A stretch of 64,000 nucleotides of DNA, taken from NCBI GenBank assembly GCA_047975005.1, contig JBKECW010000103.1, positions 1 through 64,000 on the forward strand, in the 5' to 3' direction. Positions 44,008 through 52,968 of the stretch are shown piece by piece. The notes beneath the pieces were generated by a model. That model was not told the origin of the DNA, did no database searches, and was given only the letters and a program-made list of their open reading frames with translations. How positions within the stretch are numbered: position 1 is the stretch's first letter; every line of letters starts with the position of its first letter. The position numbers and the translations under genes were made by a program. This DNA comes from JBKEAJ01 sp047975005 (GTDB lineage Bacteria; Bacteroidota; Bacteroidia; Bacteroidales; Prolixibacteraceae).

Positions 44008-45627
44008 ATGAGAAAACTTATACTGACTTACCATACCTTAAAACACCTTCGCCCCATACAAGTTCGTTATCAGTTATTGTATCGCATTAAGAAAGTGTGG
44101 GAGGCTGTTGTAGGTTCTAAATTTACTATGTTTATCCCTGCGGAAATATTCCCGTTAACATTGTCTCAGTGGATAGACAAACCCCAAAGCCTAGACGCAT
44201 CGACGTTTACTTTCCTAAATCAAAGTGAGGAATACCCAGTGGCAATCGACTGGAACGAGAGGCGAAATGGGAAACTTTGGGCATATAATCTCAATTACAT
44301 GGACTATCTTGTGCAAGAAGACATGTCTTTTGAACAAGGCATAGAGCTTTTGTGGAGTTTTGTCGAGAATCAAAGTTCCAACAATGTAGGATATGAGCCT
44401 TATCCTATTGCACTACGAGGTATCAACTGGATTAAATTTTTGTCTAAACACAATGCCCAGTATGGCGATAATAAAGCAATTACCAACTCGCTATACTCTC
44501 AATACTTAATACTAGAGGACAATCTAGAGTATCACCTGATGGGAAATCATCTCCTTGAAAATGCATTTAGTTTGCTCTTTGGCGCATTTTATTTCAACGA
44601 TGTGTTGATGTTTTCAGTATCTGAAGGTCTGTTGAAGTCCGAGCTTAAAGAGCAGGTGCTAAATGACGGAGCTCATTTTGAGTTGAGTCCGATGTATCAT
44701 CAAATTATTTTAGATAGATTGCTTGATTGTATCAATCTATTGCAAAACAATCAGCGTTTTGACAACCAGAAGCTGTTGCTTGATTTGCTACTTGGAGTCT
44801 CGGCAAAGATGCTGCGGTGGCTTAATGCGATGACATTCTCTGATGGCTCAATTCCCCTCTTCAACGACAGTACACGAGGCATAGCTCCTGCAACAATGCA
44901 GCTAAACGAATATGCCAAAAGGCTTGGGTTGTTAGATGTGCCGACCCACAATAAATATAAACTGGACGATTCGGGCTACCGTAGATTTGAGAGCTGCGAC
45001 TACGAACTCTTTGTTGATGTCGGGGCAGTTGGTCCTGATTATATACCGGGACATGCGCATGCTGATACTTTTAATTTTCATTTGCGAGCTAACAACAAAG
45101 ATATAATCGTAGACACTGGAATCTCCACATACAATAAAAACGCTTGTAGACAAAAAGAGCGCTCAACATCCGCACACAATACTGTGCAATACGGGAATTA
45201 TGAGCAGAGCGAAGTTTGGGGAGGATTTAGAGTTGCCCGACGAGCGAAGATTATTTCCTTGCTTGAAAACGGAAACCGAATTACGGCAGTACACGATGCT
45301 TACAAAAGATTTGGAGTATGGCACGAACGCTCTTTCAATTGCAGCTCTCATGATATTGTAATTGTAGACACTATGCGTGGTGCTATATCAGAGGAATGTA
45401 CTGCTCGATTTCACCTTGCTCCAAATCAAAAACCTCGGATAAGCAATAATATCATAACCCTCGAAGATGCTCAAATATTATTTCTCGGCGCAAGTTCGAT
45501 AAATATAGTAACATACTATTGTGCATTGGAGTTCAACCTGATTCAGACCTCAGAATGCCTTGAAATAAAATTCCAAAGACAACTAACAACTAAAATAAAG
45601 ATTAATGCGCATACTATTTCTTACTGA
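44008..45627 (+). CDS. Heparinase II/III-family protein of the polysaccharide cluster
   Basis: 539 residues. The N-terminal part is an alpha-helical toroid (NYMDYLVQE, IALRGINWIKFL, YHLMGNHLLENAFSLLFGA). The C-terminal half is the heparinase II/III beta-sandwich with GHAHADTFNFHLRANN, DTGISTYN and RSTSAHNTVQYG. No signal peptide is evident, which argues against an outward-facing glycan-degrading role. It always seems to accompany the bi-domain oxidoreductase, so it may act on or edit the growing polymer, but no activity is established. It overlaps the next gene by 23 nt. Confidence 0.85.
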   Translation: MRKLILTYHTLKHLRPIQVRYQLLYRIKKVWEAVVGSKFTMFIPAEIFPLTLSQWIDKPQSLDASTFTFLNQSEEYPVAIDWNERRNGKLWAYNLNYMDYLVQEDMSFEQGIELLWSFVENQSSNNVGYEPYPIALRGINWIKFLSKHNAQYGDNKAITNSLYSQYLILEDNLEYHLMGNHLLENAFSLLFGAFYFNDVLMFSVSEGLLKSELKEQVLNDGAHFELSPMYHQIILDRLLDCINLLQNNQRFDNQKLLLDLLLGVSAKMLRWLNAMTFSDGSIPLFNDSTRGIAPATMQLNEYAKRLGLLDVPTHNKYKLDDSGYRRFESCDYELFVDVGAVGPDYIPGHAHADTFNFHLRANNKDIIVDTGISTYNKNACRQKERSTSAHNTVQYGNYEQSEVWGGFRVARRAKIISLLENGNRITAVHDAYKRFGVWHERSFNCSSHDIVIVDTMRGAISEECTARFHLAPNQKPRISNNIITLEDAQILFLGASSINIVTYYCALEFNLIQTSECLEIKFQRQLTTKIKINAHTISY

Positions 45628-46837
45628 CAATTTTCCACCGGAGGTGAATGCTCCGGCGACACGAACTTATGAACACTGCAAAGAATGGGTAAAGCAGGGT
45701 GTTGATGTTACAGTTATAACTTGTTTCCCCAACTTCCCGCAAGGAAAGGTGTACGATGGATATAAAAACAAAAGAATTGAACGAGAGGAAAAGGATGGTA
45801 TAAAAGTGATTCGTGTGTGGTCGTATATCGCCGAAAACAAGGGGTTTGCAAAGCGCGTGATAGACTTTGTGTCATTTTCATTTTCGGCATTCTTTGCCGG
45901 ATTATTTCAGAAAACAGACGTCATTATAGCAACAACGCCTCAATTTTTTACAGCATTGGCAGGGCGAACGCTCTCCTTTTGCAAGGGCAAGCCGTGGGTT
46001 ATGGAGGTGCGAGACCTTTGGCCGGAGTCTATAAAAACCGTGGGTGCTATGAAAGATAATCTGTTTATCCGTTATTTTGAGAAAGAAGAAATGTGGTGTT
46101 ATAAAAGTGCAGCAAAGATAGTTGTGGTTACAGACTCCTTTAAAAATACACTGATTGGTAAGGGCATAGACAAAGATAAGATAGAAGTTGTTAAAAACGG
46201 AGCTAATCTGGAATTGTTTAAACATAGCGAAAAAGATAAAGACTTAGTAAATAAACTTCGCCTAAACGGAAAAACTGTTCTTGCGTATGTAGGCACTATC
46301 GGCATGGCACACAACATAGGCTTTATTTTAGACTGCGCAAAGCACATGAAAAATACCAGCTATCATTTTCTTATAGTTGGTGACGGAGCAGAAAGGTGTA
46401 AGCTGGAGGAAAGGGCGAAGAAAGAGCAATTACTGAACGTTAGCTTTATCAAGTCTGTACCTAAGAATGAAGTCGTAAAATACCTGTCGTTAGCCGATAT
46501 TGCACTTATAAACTTACGAAGTAGCGAGCTCTTTAAAACCGTAATACCTTCAAAAATATTTGAGAGTGCAGCTATGCAGATTCCTATCCTGATAGGGGTA
46601 GATGGCGAAGCGAGGTCTATAATCGAACAGTATGAGGCAGGTTTGTACTATGAGCCGGAAAACATTGACGATTTTTTAGAAAAACTTGAGAAAATATGCA
46701 TTAAAGAACAGTATGAGAAATGTCAAGAGGGAGGGCGAAAAATAGCACGGGCCTTTGATCGTAAGTTGCAGGCGAACAGTATGTTCGATGTGCTTAGAGG
46801 TTTGTCTTCAAAAAACAATGCGAGACGTACAACATAG
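45605..46837 (+). CDS. Glycosyltransferase WbuB-like, family 4
   Basis: 410 residues. MRILFLTDNFPPEVNAPATRTYEHCKEW, with acceptor-side GKPWVMEVRDLWPESI, is characteristic of the WbuB branch of GT4, some of whose members transfer N-acetyl-fucosamine. The donor-binding half has VLAYVGTIGMAHNI, HFLIVGDGAE and the E..E motif SKIFESAAMQIPILIGVDGEA. It is the last gene of the cluster, overlapping the heparinase-like gene by 23 nt. Together with ManNAcA supply, a FucNAc-ManNAcA-type repeat would be possible, but no FucNAc synthesis genes are in the window. Confidence 0.87.
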   Translation: MRILFLTDNFPPEVNAPATRTYEHCKEWVKQGVDVTVITCFPNFPQGKVYDGYKNKRIEREEKDGIKVIRVWSYIAENKGFAKRVIDFVSFSFSAFFAGLFQKTDVIIATTPQFFTALAGRTLSFCKGKPWVMEVRDLWPESIKTVGAMKDNLFIRYFEKEEMWCYKSAAKIVVVTDSFKNTLIGKGIDKDKIEVVKNGANLELFKHSEKDKDLVNKLRLNGKTVLAYVGTIGMAHNIGFILDCAKHMKNTSYHFLIVGDGAERCKLEERAKKEQLLNVSFIKSVPKNEVVKYLSLADIALINLRSSELFKTVIPSKIFESAAMQIPILIGVDGEARSIIEQYEAGLYYEPENIDDFLEKLEKICIKEQYEKCQEGGRKIARAFDRKLQANSMFDVLRGLSSKNNARRTT

Positions 46838-47099
46838 TTAGGAGCAGTGCTGCAACCAGATAGGGAAAGTCATGTGCGAGTTATTTGTTGATTGTAGCGC
46901 ATGTTTAATACTCCTGTTATTCTCTTAATTGTAAGTTTCTGCGATTTATTGATAGCGAAATGTATGGCAATGTTGTCTTTTTCTTATAATTTAACATATT
47001 GAATGATTAAGGTTTTCTTTTTTTTTTACTATAATTGTACGCTCTCAATCACATTCCGTGTTTTGTTGGCAATTTTAACAATTTAAATTACAGTAAGTC

Positions 47100-50000
47100 A
47101 TGCAAGATATAACTCCCCAAGAAGTACACAGCTGGGCTAAACAGTTTCTAACACAAGCAGAAAAAGAATTGACAAGCGCGGAAATAAAAGAACAAAGAAA
47201 GTACGCCGATTTGATTCAAAATCCTAACGATAAGATCCTATTGTCTAAAATGCTGGACGAATCTTCGCAAATTAGAAACGATAAAAAATTATCGCCACGA
47301 ATCAGAACTCTTATAAAACAATATGGAGTACCTCAGTTTTTCGATGGCTCGGATACTTTTCTTATCAGAATGTTTGTTTCATTCGGATATATGTTTGACT
47401 CCATAGCAATGCCATTCTTTAAAAGCAAACTCAGAAAGGAGACAAGTAAAGTAATTATTGCCGAAGAACGCCCGTCGCTGACCCGGCACCTGTCAGGTAG
47501 AGCAAAGCAAAAGGTGGGGCAAAATGTAAATCTTTTAGGAGAAGTCGTATTGGGTAATGTCGAAGCAGACAACCGCTATCAACACTATCTGGATGCTCTA
47601 AAAGATCCTGATGTAAACTATATATCAGTAAAAATATCAGGGATATATGCTCAATTGCATCCCCTTAATTACAAACAAAGCAAAATAGAACTTTGCAAGA
47701 GACTGGCAAAAATATACCAACATGCCATAGATCACCCCTACACCAATGATGCTGGTGTATCAACCCCAAAATTCGTAAATCTAGACATGGAGGAGTATAA
47801 AGACTCAGAACTGACCCTAGACGTGTTCACTTCGGTGCTGAATATGCCTGAATTTAAGAATTATACGGCAGGGGTAGTAATACAAGCCTATCTTCCCGAT
47901 GCGTGGAATTTTCAAAGCGAATTGCTGGAATTTGCAAAAAAACGAGCAGAGGCAGGTAGTGCTCCCATAAAAATGCGACTAGTGAAGGGTGCTAATCTCC
48001 AAATGGAAAGTATAATTTCATCATTGCGTGGATGGAACAGCCCCGTTCTGTCTTCAAAGGTTGAGGTTGATGCTAACTATCTGCGCATACTAGACCGATC
48101 ATTGCTAGCCGAGAATGCTAAGATAATGCATGTGGGTGTGGCGTCTCACAACTTCTTCTCGATTGGCTACGCATACTTGCTCAGCCAGAGAAATGGCGTC
48201 GAAGACTATGTCAGCTTTGAAATGCTGGAAGGTATGGCAAACCACCTGCCCCGTGTTATGCGGAAACTAGAGAAGCAAATTATATTATACACCCCTGTCG
48301 TAAAAAAAGAACACTTCCTAAATGCAGTCTCCTACCTAGTTCGCAGACTGGATGAAAACACTGGCAAGGACAACTTCTTGAGTTATTCCTTCAACTTGAA
48401 AGCCGACTCGGAGCAATGGCAATTTTTATACAAGCAGTTCCAAGAGGCTTATAACATAAAGGATAAAGTCTCATCGACCCCTAGCCGGGTACAAGACAGA
48501 CTACAAGGTATTGTAGAAAACTCGTGTGAAAGACCAAAAGGACAATTTAGAAACGAGCCCGATACGAACTTCGACCTACCACAGAATAGGAAATGGGCTG
48601 AGAAGATACTTGCAGATTGGCAAGACCGTCCTGCCCCAGAGTTTGAAAAACTGGATGCCGACGGTGTGCAAGCAATGATAGACGCAGCACAAGAGGATAA
48701 ATCGGAATGGAGAAAAACCACAATGCAACAAAGGTCTGAAATACTGCATAAAGTAGCTGACAGACTATGCGAGTCCCGAGGCGACCTGATAGGCTGTATG
48801 GCCGCAACCACCCGAAAGACATTTATGGAAGGAGACGTTGAGGTCTCTGAAGCCATCGACTTTTGTCGTTTCTACCCCGACAGCATGGAAGCATTCCACA
48901 ACTTGGAAACAGTGAGCTATGCTCCCAAAGGCATTGTGTTGGTTATCTCGCCGTGGAACTTCCCTCTTGCTATTCCCGTTGGCGGAGTGGCTGCCGCACT
49001 GTCTGGTGGCAATAGCGTTATCCTAAAGCCCGCAACGGTATCATATCCCATTGCTTTGGAGTTTGCAAAATGCTTCTGGGATGCAGGTGTGCCAAAAGAT
49101 GCTTTGCAGTTAGTCTGCACTAAAAGCCGTGATGCTCTCAATATTCTGACTGCAAGTCCTGTTATTAAGCATACAATATTGACGGGCGGTACAGATACAG
49201 CTTTCAACCTTCTTAAAAACAATCCAACTTGCCCACTGTCTGCCGAAACAGGTGGAAAGAATGCAATTATTCTTACAGAAAGTGGCGATATGGATCATGC
49301 AATACTAAATATAGTCAGCTCTGCTTTCGGCAACGCTGGGCAAAAATGCTCTGCTTGCTCACTGCTCCTTGTCGAAAAAGGAGTTTATGACAATCCCGAA
49401 TTTAAATCGAAGCTTAAAGATGCAGTTACAAGCCTGCAGACAGGCAGCCCTTGGGAGCTGAACAACATTATAGGGCCAATGATTACAAACGACAACGACA
49501 AGCTGTTGCATGCAATTAATAATCTAGAAGGTGGTGAATCATGGCTAGTAGAACCCAAATTTCTCGACGATGAAAAGTATATCCTCAAACCAACGGTGAA
49601 ATGGGGAGTGCGCCCCGATAGCTATACCTTTAAAACCGAACTCTTCGCACCGCTATTGGCAGTAGTGCGTATCAATAGCCTAGAGGAGGGTATCAAGTTT
49701 GTAAATAGCTCCGAATACGGTCTGACCTCTGGACTGCAAAGTCTCGACGAAATGGAGCAAACTCTTTGGAAGGACAGTATCGAAGCCGGGAATTTATATG
49801 TCAATCGTGGTATCACAGGTGCAATTGTTAATCGTCAGCCCTTTGGCGGCATGAAGTTGTCATCCTTTGGCGGAGGCATCAAAGCAGGAGGCGTGAATTA
49901 CACTTCGTGTTTCGTTAATTTCTCTGAAAATGAAGCATATAACGAGAATGTGAAAATAAGTCCGAAATTTAAGGCTCTGCAAGAACTGCTTCCCGAAGAA

Positions 50001-50513
50001 AGCAAAGCCCGCTTTGCCTACGCTGTCGACAGCTATCTGAAGAATTGGAAAGAGGAGTTTTCGGTGGAGCGTGATGTTAATAATATATTGGGCGAAAGCA
50101 ATGTGTTTAGATATCGCCCAATAAAATCGTGTGTGCTCAGACTAAACGGAAGCGAAGAACTATGCGATATATTTATGGTTGCCGTAGCATGCTGTGTTAC
50201 GGGTACTAGCTTGACAATCAGTTATGACGTTGATAATGGCAATATTGGGAATGCTAAGGATGCCCTCAGTGCGTTAAATATAAGAACAAAAGAGCAAAGT
50301 GAAGATTTATTCCTTGCAGAGCTCGATCAATACGAACGTGGACGGACCTTTAGTGACAATTTGTCTGATGAGGTGTGCAAAAAAACTTCTGAAACAGGTA
50401 AATATATTGCAACTCCCAAAGCACTTGTTGAAGGGCGTGTTGAGCTGTTGCACTACCTAAAAGAGCAAAGCGTAACTTACGAATATCATCGTTACGGGAG
50501 TATATTGGAATAG
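47100..50513 (+). CDS. putA: Bifunctional proline dehydrogenase / glutamate-semialdehyde dehydrogenase
   Basis: 1137 residues that oxidise proline to glutamate in two steps. The FAD-dependent proline dehydrogenase barrel lies in the first half (VKISGIYAQLHPLNY, VIQAYLPDAW, MRLVKGANLQME, HNFFSIGYAYLL). The NAD-dependent aldehyde dehydrogenase lies at about 500-980 (VLVISPWNFPLAIPVGG, LTGGTDTAFN, SAETGGKNAII, and catalytic C750 in GNAGQKCSACS), followed by a C-terminal extension. No N-terminal DNA-binding domain is present, so it does not regulate itself as in E. coli. It has no operon partner upstream. Confidence 0.93.
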   Translation: MQDITPQEVHSWAKQFLTQAEKELTSAEIKEQRKYADLIQNPNDKILLSKMLDESSQIRNDKKLSPRIRTLIKQYGVPQFFDGSDTFLIRMFVSFGYMFDSIAMPFFKSKLRKETSKVIIAEERPSLTRHLSGRAKQKVGQNVNLLGEVVLGNVEADNRYQHYLDALKDPDVNYISVKISGIYAQLHPLNYKQSKIELCKRLAKIYQHAIDHPYTNDAGVSTPKFVNLDMEEYKDSELTLDVFTSVLNMPEFKNYTAGVVIQAYLPDAWNFQSELLEFAKKRAEAGSAPIKMRLVKGANLQMESIISSLRGWNSPVLSSKVEVDANYLRILDRSLLAENAKIMHVGVASHNFFSIGYAYLLSQRNGVEDYVSFEMLEGMANHLPRVMRKLEKQIILYTPVVKKEHFLNAVSYLVRRLDENTGKDNFLSYSFNLKADSEQWQFLYKQFQEAYNIKDKVSSTPSRVQDRLQGIVENSCERPKGQFRNEPDTNFDLPQNRKWAEKILADWQDRPAPEFEKLDADGVQAMIDAAQEDKSEWRKTTMQQRSEILHKVADRLCESRGDLIGCMAATTRKTFMEGDVEVSEAIDFCRFYPDSMEAFHNLETVSYAPKGIVLVISPWNFPLAIPVGGVAAALSGGNSVILKPATVSYPIALEFAKCFWDAGVPKDALQLVCTKSRDALNILTASPVIKHTILTGGTDTAFNLLKNNPTCPLSAETGGKNAIILTESGDMDHAILNIVSSAFGNAGQKCSACSLLLVEKGVYDNPEFKSKLKDAVTSLQTGSPWELNNIIGPMITNDNDKLLHAINNLEGGESWLVEPKFLDDEKYILKPTVKWGVRPDSYTFKTELFAPLLAVVRINSLEEGIKFVNSSEYGLTSGLQSLDEMEQTLWKDSIEAGNLYVNRGITGAIVNRQPFGGMKLSSFGGGIKAGGVNYTSCFVNFSENEAYNENVKISPKFKALQELLPEESKARFAYAVDSYLKNWKEEFSVERDVNNILGESNVFRYRPIKSCVLRLNGSEELCDIFMVAVACCVTGTSLTISYDVDNGNIGNAKDALSALNIRTKEQSEDLFLAELDQYERGRTFSDNLSDEVCKKTSETGKYIATPKALVEGRVELLHYLKEQSVTYEYHRYGSILE

Positions 50514-50536
50514 TGCAAAAACGATAAATCCAGCAA

Positions 50537-51061
50537 ATGAATAATAAGAAAGAATACGCAACAAACGAAATTATTGAATTTTACGAAAAGCAGAAAATTA
50601 CAAAATGGGTGTGGCTGATATTGCTGCCAATTGTCGTAGTGGCAATAGGAGGAAGTTATAAACAGCTAATCATGAAAGAAAAATTTGGTGATAATCCAAT
50701 GTCTGATTCTGGTATTATTGTATTTCTAATATTTATTTTGTTGCTCGTCGTGTTCTTCCTTACCCTAAAACTTAATACGCTCATTAGTAATGCAGGTATT
50801 CAGATAAGATTATCGTTCTTTATCAAAAAAAAAGTTGCTTGGGACGAAATAAAAAATATTAGTATCGTTGATTATGGATTTGTTGGCGGGTGGGGAATTA
50901 GGTGTAGCACAGAATACGGAACAATTTACAATATGAGGGGAAGTAAAGGCCTTGCTGTAGAGTTGAAGAACGGAAGGCGTTTTCTGGTTGGCACCCAAAG
51001 GGAGAGTGAGTTAAGCGACATCATTAAAAGGAAGCAATTGGCGAAGACTAGTATAACATGA
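50537..51061 (+). CDS. Small membrane protein with PH-like domain, function unknown
   Basis: 174 residues with two membrane helices (VWLILLPIVVVAIGG and IIVFLIFILLLVVFFLTL) separated by a short polar loop. A soluble C-terminal part follows, whose strand pattern (GIQIRLSFFIKKKVAWDEIKN, IRCSTEYGTIYNMRG, ELKNGRRFLVGTQRE) resembles bacterial PH-type domains. No function can be given. It starts 23 nt after putA on the same strand and may be co-transcribed. Confidence 0.6.
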   Translation: MNNKKEYATNEIIEFYEKQKITKWVWLILLPIVVVAIGGSYKQLIMKEKFGDNPMSDSGIIVFLIFILLLVVFFLTLKLNTLISNAGIQIRLSFFIKKKVAWDEIKNISIVDYGFVGGWGIRCSTEYGTIYNMRGSKGLAVELKNGRRFLVGTQRESELSDIIKRKQLAKTSIT

Positions 51062-51255
51062 TGTAGTGTTCGCTAGCAATTATAGCTTGTGTAAAAGCAT
51101 TAAGGGGCTAATAAACTTTATTGATATCGCTAAAGTAAATTACTATTAGCAAGTTAAATATCTTTTTGCTTACTTTGCTAGCCTAAAACATGATAGGCAT
51201 AGTATAATCAACTGTCAGTCCGTATAAAACGATGATAGTTTAAAGACAACAAACA

Positions 51256-51768
51256 ATGAATGAAATAAAAGGGAAAATTACCTTCAAAGGCAACCCGATG
51301 ACACTGTTGGGAAATGAAGTAAAGGTCGGCGATAAAGCACCGGACTTTATGGTATTAGGAGCAGGACTTAATCCTGTGAAATTGAGCGATTATGCCGGCA
51401 AGGTAGTGGTGTTGGCGGTATACCCGTCGATAGACACTGGTGTTTGCCAGTTGCAAAACAAGAGGTTCAACAAAGAGGCAGCAGGATTAGGAGACGCGGT
51501 AATTCTGTCATTGTCTTGCGACTTGCCTTTTGCTCAGGGGCGCTTTTGTGCAGCCGAAGGCTTAGATAAAGTCGTAACGGTATCTGACCACCGAGATGTA
51601 GATTTCGGTACTAAATACGGACTGTTGATAAAAGAACTACGATTGCTTACTAGAGCCACTGTAGTGATAGACAGGGATGGAACAATAAAATATTTGGAGG
51701 TCTGTCCGGAAGTAACAAACGAGCCGGATTATGAATCTGCATTGAAAGTTATAAAAGGACTGATTTAA
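51256..51768 (+). CDS. tpx: Thiol peroxidase (atypical 2-Cys peroxiredoxin)
   Basis: Reduces lipid and alkyl hydroperoxides. 170 residues with peroxidatic C64 in SIDTGVCQLQNKRFN and resolving C98 in DLPFAQGRFC, the Tpx spacing. The TFKGNPMTLLG N-terminus and ATVVIDRDGTIKYLEVCPEVTNEPDY C-terminus complete the family pattern. A further cysteine, C88, also occurs in this family. It is a single-gene unit with a perfect terminator behind it. The window thus carries two different peroxiredoxins (the other at 8823). Confidence 0.95.
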   Translation: MNEIKGKITFKGNPMTLLGNEVKVGDKAPDFMVLGAGLNPVKLSDYAGKVVVLAVYPSIDTGVCQLQNKRFNKEAAGLGDAVILSLSCDLPFAQGRFCAAEGLDKVVTVSDHRDVDFGTKYGLLIKELRLLTRATVVIDRDGTIKYLEVCPEVTNEPDYESALKVIKGLI

Positions 51769-51814
51769 TCTTGCACTGAATATTATTAGTGGAATTTAAA
51801 TCAGTATTTCATCA

Positions 51815-51856
51815 AAACTCTGCCACTCGTATCTGCAGTGGCAGAGTTTCTTATTC
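51815..51856 (+). terminator. Rho-independent terminator after tpx
   Basis: A perfect 13-bp inverted repeat, AAACTCTGCCACT (51815-51827) and AGTGGCAGAGTTT (51837-51849), followed by CTTATT. Confidence 0.8.
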
Positions 51857-51872
51857 ATGGTAATATAGCTAA

Positions 51873-52856
51873 ATGAACATCTCGTTTTCGACAAAGGTGA
51901 ATATACAAACCCTCAATGCAAGGGTCGGGTACGGAGAGAAAGGAGTCGCTCTCGGTTCCTGCTTTGCAAACAATATTGGAGGCAAATTGTCGGAGGGAAA
52001 ATTCGACTTCCTTATAAATCCCGTAGGTATTACGTACAATCCGGCAAGTCTCTCAGCGTTGATAAATAGAGCATTAGAGGGTAAGACGTACTCTTCGGGA
52101 GATTTTTTTGAACACGAAGGCTTATGGAAATCTTACGACTTCCATAGCGACATGGCGCACGAGTCTTTGGACGACACCTGCCAAAGAATTAACGAAGCTA
52201 TGAAACATCTTCGGGAATATCTAATGTCCTCAAAGACAATTATTATTACATTGGGCACTTCTTGGATTTACAATCTTGTCGATACAGGCAAGGTCGTAAC
52301 AAATTGCCACAAGCAGGCAGCATCAAACTTCAAAAGACAAAGATTATCTGTCTCCGAAATGGAGCAACACCTCTGGTCGGCATTAGATGCCCTTTTTGCT
52401 GTAAATCCAAATGTCAATATTTTAATGACAGTAAGCCCAATAAGGCATCTGAAAGATGGAGCTGCAGAGAATCAGGTGAGCAAAGCATCTCTGCTGCTTG
52501 CCACAAACCAGCTCTGCGATAGATTTCAGAACGTAGAGTATTTCCCCGCTTACGAGATCATGATAGATGAACTTAGGGACTACAGATTCTATGCCGACGA
52601 TATGATACATCCATCATCTCTTGCAATAGAAATTATATGGCAGAAATTTTTAGATACTGTGGCTTCTGATAAAACAAGGAACTTGTACAATGACGTAATG
52701 AGGATTGTCGCCGCAGCAAAACACATACCTCGCTCTTGTAATTCTCTTGACTACAAGAAGTTTAAGGCAAAGAGCCTCTCGAGAATATCAGAGCTGGAGG
52801 AAGAATGCAAAAGCTTAGACTTTGGAGAAGAGAAAAAGTATTTCTCCTCTTCTTAA
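51873..52856 (+). CDS. GSCFA-domain protein
   Basis: 327 residues. The name-giving motif is present as GVALGSCFANNIGG near residue 30, followed by FLINPVGITYNPASL, IITLGTSWIYN and VSPIRHLKDG, with YFPAYEIMIDELRDYRFYADDMIHPS near the C-terminus. The serine in GSCFA and the DDMIHPS block suggest an SGNH-hydrolase-like catalytic arrangement, but no substrate is known. No signal peptide. The start at 51873 follows the tpx terminator closely, so its promoter must overlap that hairpin or be absent; none was identified. Confidence 0.85.
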   Translation: MNISFSTKVNIQTLNARVGYGEKGVALGSCFANNIGGKLSEGKFDFLINPVGITYNPASLSALINRALEGKTYSSGDFFEHEGLWKSYDFHSDMAHESLDDTCQRINEAMKHLREYLMSSKTIIITLGTSWIYNLVDTGKVVTNCHKQAASNFKRQRLSVSEMEQHLWSALDALFAVNPNVNILMTVSPIRHLKDGAAENQVSKASLLLATNQLCDRFQNVEYFPAYEIMIDELRDYRFYADDMIHPSSLAIEIIWQKFLDTVASDKTRNLYNDVMRIVAAAKHIPRSCNSLDYKKFKAKSLSRISELEEECKSLDFGEEKKYFSSS

Positions 52857-52881
52857 TTTATTGAGAATTAAAGAATTTTCC

Positions 52882-52913
52882 TTTGCTTAGCAATTATAAA
52901 AGTACTACCTTTG
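52882..52913 (+). promoter_or_regulatory. Consensus promoter of rpsA
   Basis: TTTG (52882-52885), a 20-bp spacer and TACCTTTG (52906-52913) match both Bacteroidetes boxes exactly. Transcription would begin about 50 nt before the rpsA ATG at 52969. Confidence 0.75.
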
Positions 52914-52968
52914 CACTCGCATTTAAAAATATATAATGTCTAATCACTAAAGGTTTTTATTTAAAATT

